From Lactarius indigo (taxonomy: Eukaryota > Basidiomycota > Agaricomycetes > Russulales > Russulaceae): a DNA stretch of 64,000 nucleotides. The stretch lies in NCBI GenBank assembly GCA_025766275.1, contig JAFKAC010000071.1, forward strand, positions 124,001 to 188,000. The letters are read 5' to 3'. Made by a program: the position numbers and the translations under genes. Below are positions 55,641-64,000 of the stretch, piece by piece. Position 1 is the stretch's first letter. The number at the start of each line of letters is the position of its first letter. Below the pieces are notes generated by a model that saw only the letters and a program-made list of their open reading frames with translations, had not been told where the DNA came from and did not search any database.

Positions 55641-56064
55641 TGTTGTGAACACTTACTACTTACCATGTGGTATGGGTAGTAGGGTGTAATCTGCCATGGA
55701 CTTGGAGTGTGTCAGTCACAAGTAGTAGTTAATGACTCCATCCTAGTAGTAGTTGTACTAGGGTTTGCTGTATTTACATGACTCATTGGATGCTTTCAGA
55801 CAGTGCTTCAAAGCCCATCTCTACTTGTATTTAGGATACAGAAAGAAGACCAAGACATGCCATCTTGGTCTTCTTGAATCGTCACCTGTTTCTAAAATTC
55901 CTCTTTGCCTTTTGTCCAAACCACTTTTGTGATAGGTGCCTGCAAGCGTCCTTTGTGCCTTCAACCATTACCCTGAGTCACATGCCTTCAAGCTTTGTAC
56001 ATTTTCTAAGTTGTGCTGCCTTATCATTCAGCTCAAGTCAAGCTAACATCGTGACAGCGTTACA
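55641..56064 (+). repeat. Gypsy-2 family LTR, opposite orientation, diverged
   Basis: The right end is the reverse complement of the gypsy-2 LTR start (GCTCAAGTCAAG...GCGTTACA), and AGACCAAGACATGCCATCTTGGTCT near 55848 is the family's inverted repeat. About 424 bp. No target duplication is visible, so the ends are approximate. Confidence 0.75.
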
Positions 56065-56258
56065 TGCACTCTTACCACTACCTTTAGTCTCATCTACTCA
56101 ATCCTGGCTGAGACCAACCCAGCTTGTCCCCCACAGTGTCTTTCCACTCATGTAGCTGCTCAACATCCTCATATTGCTATATACCCTGCCTATCTTCCCC
56201 ATACACATTCCTAGGTTGTCAACCCACTCTTCTTTCCCACCCACACCAACAGAGAGGT
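56065..56258. other. Unassigned 194 bases
   Basis: Pyrimidine-rich on the plus strand. It may be more of the copia relic, since it follows the reverse-transcriptase piece, but no motif supports this. Confidence 0.3.
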
Positions 56259-57359
56259 TGTAATTCCACTACAGGGGCATTAGGTACAACCTGTACCAAG
56301 TCAGTCAATACATGGTAGTACAGGCTCAAAGGCCCAACTTCAGTAAGACGATGCACAAGAGTCACAAGGACGTGAGTCACTTGGACTATAGAGGAAGGCT
56401 AAGGTGTAAAGACCTAGAAAAAACAGGGGGTCGCAAGACAGTGAAAGGCGTAGAGGTGTTCCGCGTTTAGATGAGTGTAGTATTACACAAGAAGTCTAGT
56501 CTACTGTACAAGCTATGTTACGCTCCACCGGCGTTAGCCCGACTTGGACTTAGAATAGGCATAATCGACTTAGCAAAGATAAGTGAATGGGGACCACGTG
56601 TCAACCCAACACAAGCTGAACAGGGGCACTACTGGCACACGCTGCAGCCAAAGGATGAAGAAGGGTATCCCTTGGTGGATACAAGTGGAGGCACACTTAG
56701 TCCGAGACTAAGGCAGAACAAGAGACAAGTCAAGTGGTGGATTGAAGAAGACCAAGATGGAGACTCTTGGTCCTCCGAGGTGTCTACTTATACAGATACA
56801 CACGGGCTTTAAAGCGCCATTCGAAACAGTAGGTAACCAATAGCGTAACTAGCTCAAACCCTAGTACAGCTATCCTAGGAATGAGTTATACATGAGTCAC
56901 AATCACATGCGAACTACTATGCTGACTGATACGGTGTAAGAGTCCATGACTAATACTACTATCGGGTCGTAGTCATAACCGACCATGAGTCATCCACAAC
57001 ACATAATAAGTCCGTACCATAACAAGCTAGGTAGAACTCGGCTTAAATACAAGTCAGGCCGTTTGGCAACTGCAAACAGATGGCGCCATCACCAGATTGA
57101 GGGATAAAAGGAAGTGCATAAAGGGAACAAAGTATAGGCATAATAGGAATAAGGGTGAATCACGCGGGTCTGTGCATGAGTGGGAAGGAGACAGAAACTA
57201 GCACATGTTGAGCTTTATCAAAAGGGATCATTGATAAGCAGGGTGCGCGATAGGAACCAGTTAATTGTAAAGTCCATGTAATTGTACAGGGCTTGTATAG
57301 TATCAGGAGTGGAATAGTAGAAAGGAAAGAATGAGTCCAATAGAAGTGAAATCATAACA
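56259..57359 (-). repeat. 3' LTR of gypsy-4, interrupted
   Basis: Parts 56259-56515 and 57030-57359 total 587 bp, close to the 579 bp of gypsy-1. Begins TGTAATTCC with ACAGGGGCAT at the place of gypsy-1 GCAGGGGCGT, ends ATCATAACA. A purine tract ACGGGGGGTAA (minus) lies next to it at about 57360-57370. Confidence 0.75.
56516..57024 (-). repeat. Solo LTR, family 3 (509 bp, TSD AGCTA)
   Basis: TGTTACGCTCC...CCATAACA, flanked by AGCTA at 56511-56515 and 57025-57029. It is the complete reference for the split copy at 37297-38255 and carries the GACCAAGATGG...CTTGGTC inverted repeat. Confidence 0.92.
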
Positions 57360-57379
57360 TTACCCCCCGTTTAGTCTGA

Positions 57380-60124
57380 AGTTGCCACGACTTCAGGACT
57401 TGGGATCAACCAAGTCATAGATGTCCACATCCAGGTCATTCTCCAGCCATTCCAAAATGTCAGTAGGGCAGTAATGGGTCCAGAGAAAGAAGAGAGGGCC
57501 GCATGCTCCACATTTGTGGCACATCTCATACTGTGGGCATTGGATTTCATCGTGGTTAGCATTGGATTGGAAACACCATCCACACCACCTTCCTTGGGTG
57601 TTGGTGGCTACTGTTGGTGGAGATGGTGCAGTGAAGGATGTGGTTGCATTGGGAGACATCTCCCTTCATATCTGTTCTTCTGCTTGCTATGTGGTGATGA
57701 CCTCAGTGACCATCTCTGCACATCAGAAGATGCATTGGTGTGATTGATGCTCTGGGCTTTGACAGTGGTGGCACGCTGGTCGAGGCCTTGTGGGGCAGTC
57801 CCTCACAATATGGTGAGGGCTATTGCAGTGGTAGCAGCATCACCAGTGGTGTCGATCTTTGAGTTGGGGGAATTCAATGGGTCCTCCACATCAGGGAGTG
57901 AAGGGGATGGTGTAATGGGACTGTCATAGTGGGATGGGAAGGGCTGTCTGTTGATAAGTAGCCTGTGCACACTTAGTGGCTTTAATGGACTTGTAGATGA
58001 TGGACTACAGTAGATTAGATTATTCATTTTTGATCTGTACAATCTGGACTATGACATCACATGTATATGACATCATATGGACTATTCTGGACTTACTATT
58101 GTACTGCGTTTCTTTGTTCTACTTTTGTTCTTATCTTTATTATGATGTCACTATGATATCATCCTGCTCTGGACTCTTCTTGTTCTCATCGCCTTGTTCT
58201 CTTTATATCCACTCCTTTGTGTCCTGTATAGAACAATGTGTCTTGTATTCTGTGACTAGGTGTTACTCACCTTGTAGTACTGTTACTCCCTGTATGAGTA
58301 TACATAGAGTACCATGTATGCTCCTGGTCCACATCAGTTCCTCACTGTTGTGTGCCAGGTATGTTCCCTCCTCTCCAATGTATTATCAGTTCCTCACTGT
58401 TGTGTGCCAGACAATCTCTTGCTTCACTTGCTTGCACCCCTGTTGCTGCTTCTAAGACACCCTATCATATCTCACCACAGTCCTCTTGTCCACTGTGAGT
58501 ATGATCTCTTTGTGTACTGTTCATCACTGTCAGCTGAGCATATTCATCAGTGATGGTGGTGAGAGCTCTGGCATACTGCATATGCCGTTTGGTGCTGGCC
58601 AGCATTAGATCCACCATAAGTCATTCAGCTCAGAGCTTCCAGGCATCTTCCTCCAGCTTCTGGTGTTTTTCATATATCTCCTTCATAGCTGCAAGCCCCA
58701 TGTGGAGTCGTGTTACTTTGGCTGTGAGACATGGGGAGTTAAGCTCGATAAGAGTCTCATTGAGCATGCAAGCACAGATGTTGTTTGGGTCAAAGAACTG
58801 GAGCTGCTCTGCCAAGAAGGGAGGAGCTGAGACATTAGGCCTTACCATAGACAAATAGACCACTTTGCCATAGTAAGGCTGCCTAGCCCCCATTGTCCCC
58901 ACTACCTTGGTGAACCCCTTGTGATAGTAAATATACTTCGCAATGTTGAATCCACCCTCCAGTAATGGGATTTGCAGTGGGTAGTACTTAGGTGAGCTAG
59001 GTATGTTCATGAAGAAGGGGGCTCCTGGGTTGTTAGTCTCTTCTTCGGGGGTGTGGGGGCGGTCATAGTTAATGGGTGTGTGAACCCAAACAGGGGTGAG
59101 TGGTGTAGGTGGGGATTCTAGTGGTGGTGGTGGGGTAGAGTGCTTCAATGATGGGGGTGACAGCGTGGGTTCTTCTGGTGGTGGTGTAGGGTTTCAGGGA
59201 GGAGGGGTCGGTGAGCACTGGCCCTCCAGGTGTAGATGGGGTAAGCTCTCCTGGTTCCCATTCAGGAGAGCAGGAATAATGGGTACTGGGTCAATAGTCA
59301 TGGTGGATTGGGGGGAGTTGGCAGTCGATGGTGGTGGCGACAGTCGGGGGATGCCAGGGATGGTGAATGATAGGTTGGTAATGGCGATGGTCTCTCCGTT
59401 GAAGAGAGCTGTGAGGCGGGGGTCCATGTTGAGTACGTTGACAAGGGTTGTATCAGAGACTGGGGTGGTGGTCATGTCGTTGCATTGTTGGGGTTTTCTT
59501 GGTGTGCCAGTTGATACTTTATATCTTTCGTCCAGCCCCTATGGTGGATGGATATAGGCGATAATAATCTCTGATCGTGTCTTTGGTGTGTGTTATGTTG
59601 GTTGCAAGTTCCCACATATTGTCACTCATGGGGAATCCCTTCCACTCTACTAGGAAGTGGAGTTTACACCCTCAGCCTTGTTCCTGGGTGTCTTCGATTT
59701 GCTCCACTTCATACTCCTCTTCTCCATTGATAAGGTCAGGTGGAGGCCAGGTGAAATTTGTGCTGTGTATCTCCATCTCCTTATACGGTGTGAGAAGGTT
59801 TGCATGGAATATGGGGTGGATCTTCCATGACGCCAGAAGTTTGAGTTTGTAGGAGACATCTGATAGAATTCTTGTTATCTTGAAGGGTCCATATCTTTTG
59901 GGGGCGAGTTTACTTGTTGGGTAGAAGGTATGGAGATTTGTCCCTTCTAGCCATACATGGTCTCCTTGTTGATAAGGTGTGAATCCCATCTTGCCTCGTT
60001 GCGCCATGGGGCATTGTGCATGCTTGATGCTATCCTGGGCATGTTGTCTGAGGATTAGTAGATCCTCCAATCGCACATAATGACGCAAATAATTAATGAT
60101 ACATTCGTAAAACCCCATGTGCAA
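57380..60124 (-). pseudogene. Gypsy-4 pol 3' part: integrase end, chromodomain, C-terminal module
   Basis: From right to left: integrase C-terminus with SKLAPKRYGPF and IHPIFHANLLTPYKE (60124-59672); chromodomain core LVEWKGFP in another frame near 59640; Pro-rich linker (59475-59194); module with KYYPLQIP, VVGTMGARQPYYG and LTAKVTRLH (59148-58630), matching gypsy-1 GTMGKNLPHYG and LTAEISRTR; after a solo LTR insertion, zinc knuckles CGWCFQSNANHDEIQC and CHKCGACGP (57659-57393). Several frame breaks. RT and everything upstream are missing. Confidence 0.8.
57949..58526 (+). repeat. Solo copia LTR (578 bp, TSD CTGTC)
   Basis: Same family as 2958-3584; flanked by CTGTC at 57944-57948 and 58527-58531. 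Putative intron at 58359-58410 (GTATGT...CAG). Inserted in the gypsy-4 C-terminal module. Confidence 0.93.
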
Positions 60125-61620
60125 ATGACCCTAATACATCAGTGAAACCCATGTGGGCCTACATAGTAAAGGCAGATGTAAATCACGAATGGGCCTATTA
60201 AATAGAACTGCCAAATTGTTCGGATGGGGCCAGTGACATCAGCTGGAGATACCTTACCATGATAAAGAGATGGGCCCACTACACAGAAAGCACTTCACAG
60301 GTGCTGCCGATAGTCTCAAATGGGCCCAATGTTATTCCTAAGTGATACTACCAAATTCCTTGAATAGGCCCAGTGCTGCCCCTGAGACACGCCGCCGACA
60401 GTCTCAAATGGGCCCAGTACTATTCCCCTGCAATGCTACTGAATGCCTTGAATGGGCCCATAATGGCTCCTTAGACATGCTGCTAATAGGCTCAAATGGG
60501 CCCAGAATTGATCCTTGGTGAAATTGATAATTGTATCGAATGGGCCCAGTGCCAATCATAAGATATGCTGCTGATAGTCTCAAATGGGCCTGGTATTTTC
60601 CTAAGTGACACTACTGATTCCCTTGAATGGGCCCAGCGTTGCTCTTAATAAATGCTGCCGATGGCCTCAAATGGGCCCAGCATTGATACTTGGCAAAATT
60701 GGAATGGGCCCAGTGTCAATCATAAGATATGGTAATGGTGGTCTCAAATGGGCCCAATGTTTTCCTAAGTGATACTACTGAAATCCTTGAATGGGCCCGG
60801 CATTGCTCTTAGTAAATGCTGCCGATGGCCTCAAATGGGCCCAGCATTGATCCTTGGTGAAATTGCTGATTGTATTGAATAGACCCAGTGTCAATCACAA
60901 GACATGCTGCCGATAGTCTCAAATGGGCCCAGTGTTGTTCATCAGTAATACTACCGATTACCTTGAATGGGCCGAGTGTTGCAAATGATTCATGCTGCTG
61001 ATGGTACCCCATCAACCCAGTGTCATTCCTGAGTGTCACTACCAATTGCCTTGAATGGGCTCAAAATTGCTAGTGAGATATACTGTCAACAGGCTTAGAT
61101 GGGCCCAGCATTGCTTGTGAGACATGTTGCCAATGGGCTCAAATGGGCCCAGCATTGCCCCTTGATGACATCCCTGATCAACTCAATGTTGCTCATGACA
61201 AGTTATAAGGGAAAGCACCGATGGTCTTGAATGGACCCCATGTTGTTTATGAGGGATGCTACTGACAGGCCTAGCATCACTGACAAACCATATTAGGCCC
61301 ATTTGAGACCATCGGCAGCATTTCTTAAGAGCAACTCTGGGCCAATTCAATCTAATCGGTAGGATATCACTTCGGAACAAGACTGCTGACTATGTTGGCT
61401 GGGCCCAGGCATGTTCCTGTGATGCACAGCCAACAACCTTCAATAGGCCCAGCCACCCATGGTCAGTCCTGAAATGTGTTGCTGATAGCTTTGAATGGGC
61501 CAAGAATCCTTTTAAGGGCCACCATAGATTGCCTTTAATGGCCTGAGCCCTTCCCTCCAGAGTGCTGCTGATGGTCCTGAATGGGCCCAGAATTCTATGG
61601 GAAGCACTGGCATATTTGCC
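60125..61620. repeat. Degenerate minisatellite with GGGCCC core
   Basis: Units of about 43-48 bp built on RAATGGGCCCAG, alternating TCAAATGGGCCC and CTTGAATGGGCCC. I count about 17 exact GGGCCC sites. Larger blocks recur at about 165-178 bp (starts near 60548, 60713 and 60891, each GTGYCAATCAYAAGAYATG). Units decay towards 61600. It starts where gypsy-4 is cut off. No coding frame is supported. Confidence 0.8.
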
Positions 61621-61775
61621 TTGACATGTACTGCCTGAATGATCCCAGTGATACTCATTGTTGTCCATCGGCAGCCTATCATTCCCTGCATTTTTGGCCA
61701 GCAAGCTATTCTGAGTGCACTCATATGTTTTCCAATCAGAAGCTTTAACATTTGGACTATATAACACTTGATATA

Positions 61776-63062
61776 CTACACGAGGTTCTGCACCTCAGTA
61801 TTGTCCAACTCCTCGATTATTTCATCTATTACCTCACTCATTTCCCTCTCCTGCTGATAGATATTCCATACCTGGGCATGGATTTGACAATTCCTTGATC
61901 CTTCAGCATGTAAGATGGTGGCCCTGGTGCTGAGATCAAACTCTTCTTGCTGTTGTAAAGCAGAATAGATGATCAGTGTTGCAAAAATCAGTAGTGGAAT
62001 ATACAGCATACCAGTACCTGCTTGGGAGGATGCTGTACTTGCATGTGAAGCACCTCCATGCTTTCATCACCATGACCTACTGGCACCTGTGAGTTGGAAG
62101 GAGATAGGTCATTCCCACCAAAAGTTCTGACTGTATATGGTGAGCAAGGTATGCTTCATAATCAGTCAAACTGGTACTCACTGTGTGCTACCAAATGGAT
62201 TCCAATGCACTCTCCAGCCTCGGTAGGCAGGGCCAAGTCTGCCCTAATGTCTTCATTTGGCATCCCATCCTGTCACAATGGTGCATGGGTTGTCCCCTGA
62301 GCACAGGGCCCCAGGCGAGACTGGTGAGTCCATCCCAAAGTTGTCTTGAGCCATTGGTGAGGGTGGCCCATCCATACCAAAACTGTCCAGATCTTCGACC
62401 TCATGGTCTGTATATGTAGAGTAAGACATATTTTATAATTAGTCAAAATGGTACTCACTGTGTGCTGCCGACGAGATTCTTACACTCTCTCCAACCTCGG
62501 CAGGTAGAGCCAAGTCCATCTGGTACTCACCACATGCTGCCAAAGGGTTTCCTACACACTCTAACCTCAGCAGGTAGGGCCAAGTCCATCCCAAAGTTGT
62601 CTTGAGCTGTTGGTGAGGGTGGCCCATCCATACCAAAACTGCCCCCATCTCCCACCTCCTGAGGAGCCTCTGAGTTGGTGACATCATGGCCTTTTGGCAC
62701 CTCCGAGGCACTGGAAGGTGGGGCATGCTTGCCCCATTCCCAAACTGTACATGCAGAGTTAGGGGTGAATGGAAATCAGTGAAAACGACACTTACCATGT
62801 GCTGCCTTGGGGCTGCCGATGGGCCAAGTTAGCAGAGTAGGTGGAGGAGAATCCATTCCAAAGTCAGCTGGAACTGTAGGGGAGGGAGATCCACCCATTC
62901 CAAAGTCGTCCTGAGCTACTGGGGATGGAGACCCGCCCATTCCAAAGTCATCCTGAGCTACCAGAGATGGCAATCCATCCATCCCAAAGCTGTGTTTACT
63001 TTCTGGGGATGACTCCCAGTGGGAAGTCCGTAGATAATTTCGTTTGTTTTCGGCTTCTATAG
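61776..63062 (-). pseudogene. Multi-exon gene with tandem FGMDGPPSP repeats, partly decayed
   Basis: Minus strand, unrecognised. Clear introns: 62745-62795, 62408-62458 and 62131-62181 (each exactly 51 nt, GTRAGT...ACAG, CTNAC branch site) and 61950-62017. The last two exons join in frame to TAG 61776-61778 and give a soluble acidic, Gln/Glu-rich C-terminus (EVIDEIIEELDN). Upstream exons repeat a Pro/Asp-rich motif, FGMDGPPSPTAQDNFGMD. The start is unknown, since an in-frame TAA occurs near 63062. An in-frame TGA after the exon that follows the first intron (near 62530) and a frame break near 62270 suggest decay of part of the repeats. A low-complexity host or transposon-borne protein is possible. 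No function is proposed. Confidence 0.5.
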
Positions 63063-63072
63063 TTTACATAAT

Positions 63073-64000
63073 ATGTTTTTGACTCAGAGCGAGTCGCCAA
63101 GTTTCGAAATCGATCTGTATCGATACAATCTATACTGTTTCCCTTCAATGTATATGCATTTCGACTTGACTCCTGGTGTTGCTCTGTGTGTCTCTGGTGC
63201 GTGCGATTACTTCTATCAAATGCCAAGATGCATAGCGGTGCTTGAGCGCATTGCAGGCTATCAACTCGCAAACTATCTGCGTGCTATTGGGGATGATCCA
63301 GACTCTTCTCGGCCTAGGGCATCACCTGTGCACGAGCGTCAAGTTTCTCGGGAACTGGCACGCAGACAGGTCTTATACTTCTGTTTGCTATATTTTCTTG
63401 TGGATTGACCAGATCTCAGCCCTCTAGTTGGCACCGAATGCCTTGCAGGACGGTGACGTGACTTCGGGTCAGCCTTCTCTCGGGGAACCCAGCGGCAGTA
63501 CTTCCACCACTGGCAACGGACCAGCTAATTCGGAAACTCGTGGCGACTCACATAATGACTCGGATACTGGGGACTTCTCTGGTGCTAACCCAGACTCTGA
63601 CGCTATTGGGGATCAGGCCAAGCAACGAGACCATATACAACCAGAACCTCTCCGAGTCGAGGAAGAGAGCGAAGAAGAAGATCAAGCAAATGTTATACAT
63701 CTTCCAGACCTGCAGACGACTCAGCGATTTATTCAGCTGCTTGGGGCTGCTACTCTGGAGAAATCCGGCATGCAACCTGATGACATCACAAGTTTGTGGG
63801 ATCCTGCCCCAGTCGATCTCGAAGAGCTGTCCCCTCTCTTGAGAAGTTTGCGGCACTTTATCAACAATGCCGGTTCATCTAGAGCTCACTATGACAACAT
63901 TCGCGAAATTGAGCTGCTTGATAACCCAGCAGGAGTATTTCTGTCATTCGATCAAGCAAAGCACCATCTCCGCTGGCTATCTGGGGTTGTGCCACTGGAA
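63073..64000 (+). CDS. Tnp2-like (CACTA-type) transposase, N-terminal part, runs off right edge
   Basis: From 63428 the frame is open to base 64000. It has an acidic Ser/Asp/Glu-rich linker, then HLPDLQTTQRFIQLLGAATL, LSPLLRSLRHFINN, SRAHYDNIRE and LSFDQAKHHLRWLSGVVPLE. This order (F-I-x-x-L...ATL, SL-x-x-F, AS-x-x-x-Y, LS-x-x-x-x-K, SGVV) resembles the region upstream of the catalytic domain in fungal Tnp2-family proteins. An upstream exon from ATG 63073 to 63369 would join through a 58-nt intron (63370-63427), but its donor GTCTTA is weak, so the start is uncertain. The catalytic residues lie beyond the window. Family assignment is from memory of motifs. Confidence 0.5.

Larger units (their letters stand above)
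56259..60124 (-). mobile_element. Gypsy-4 chromovirus remnant
   Basis: A 3' LTR (with a family 3 LTR inside) followed on the minus strand by pol coding from the C-terminal zinc knuckles back to the integrase C-terminus, then abrupt loss at about 60124 next to a satellite. The LTR end TGTTATGATT and the Pol module resemble gypsy-1, but the sequence is clearly another family. Confidence 0.82.

Noticed and set aside
55620..56080. CACTCTTAC on both sides of the reversed gypsy-2-family LTR as a target duplication
   Set aside because: The left copy is 12 bases away from the LTR end and the length is wrong for this group, which uses 5 bp.
60125..61620. CRISPR-like array because of evenly spaced short repeats
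   Set aside because: The spacers are themselves repetitive, the repeat is degenerate, and the context is eukaryotic. It is a minisatellite.
61776..62009. Small protein with hydrophobic N-terminus (MLYIPLLIF...)
   Set aside because: The hydrophobic part is the translation of a GT...AG intron (61950-62017); splicing joins the rest to an upstream exon in frame.

Overview
The window looks like a transposon-packed, gene-poor stretch of a filamentous basidiomycete genome, most likely Agaricomycetes. The reasons are Ty3/gypsy elements with a chromodomain, a Tad1-type LINE, a degenerate multi-exon gene with what looks like a DUF6532 domain, a fungal Tnp2-like (CACTA) transposase start, and introns of about 50-60 nt with CTNAC branch points. 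I see no rRNA or tRNA gene and no clearly intact host gene. Almost all of the 64 kb can be assigned to layered insertions. Genus cannot be inferred.

Layout. 1-3584: 5' half of a Ty1/copia element on the minus strand (open gag-pol running off the left edge, leader, LTR), inserted in a decayed gypsy-1 copy (copy A, 3585-7442, minus) that itself holds a solo LTR. 7443-24100: gypsy-1 copy B on the plus strand, joined head-to-head to copy A through truncated ends and split by a complete 9.1 kb LINE (10183-19317; 15-bp target duplication, poly(A) tail). 24158-27682: multi-exon DUF6532-like gene remnant, broken by a solo copia LTR and a stop codon. 28258-36206: intact, very young gypsy-1 element (LTRs differ at 2 of 579 positions, 5-bp target duplication, open gag and pol). 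37031-38459: three solo LTRs nested inside one another. 38518-55524: gypsy-1 copy C, inserted in a copia reverse-transcriptase relic and itself containing a 7.7 kb gypsy-2 element with identical LTRs plus two further solo LTRs. 56259-60124: remnant of a third chromovirus family (gypsy-4) with two solo LTR insertions. 60125-61620: degenerate minisatellite built on GGGCCC. 61776-63062: repetitive multi-exon gene (minus). 63073-64000: start of a Tnp2-like transposase gene (plus).

How the parts work. The gypsy elements encode Gag and, in the -1 frame, Pol (protease, RT, RNase H, integrase, chromodomain). All three chromovirus families carry a further conserved Pol C-terminal module behind the chromodomain; in gypsy-1 and gypsy-4 it ends in CCHC zinc knuckles. 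I do not recognise this module as a described domain and consider it the most interesting finding. Gypsy-1 and gypsy-2 both have an 11-nt primer-binding segment next to the 5' LTR that is complementary to a segment about 27-28 nt downstream of the TATA box, pointing to Tf1/sushi-type self-priming. The copia element instead has a segment complementary to the anticodon arm of initiator tRNA-Met, as in Drosophila copia. Old gypsy-1 copies are inactivated largely by CGA-to-TGA changes, several at the same codon in different copies, in keeping with deamination of methylated CpG.
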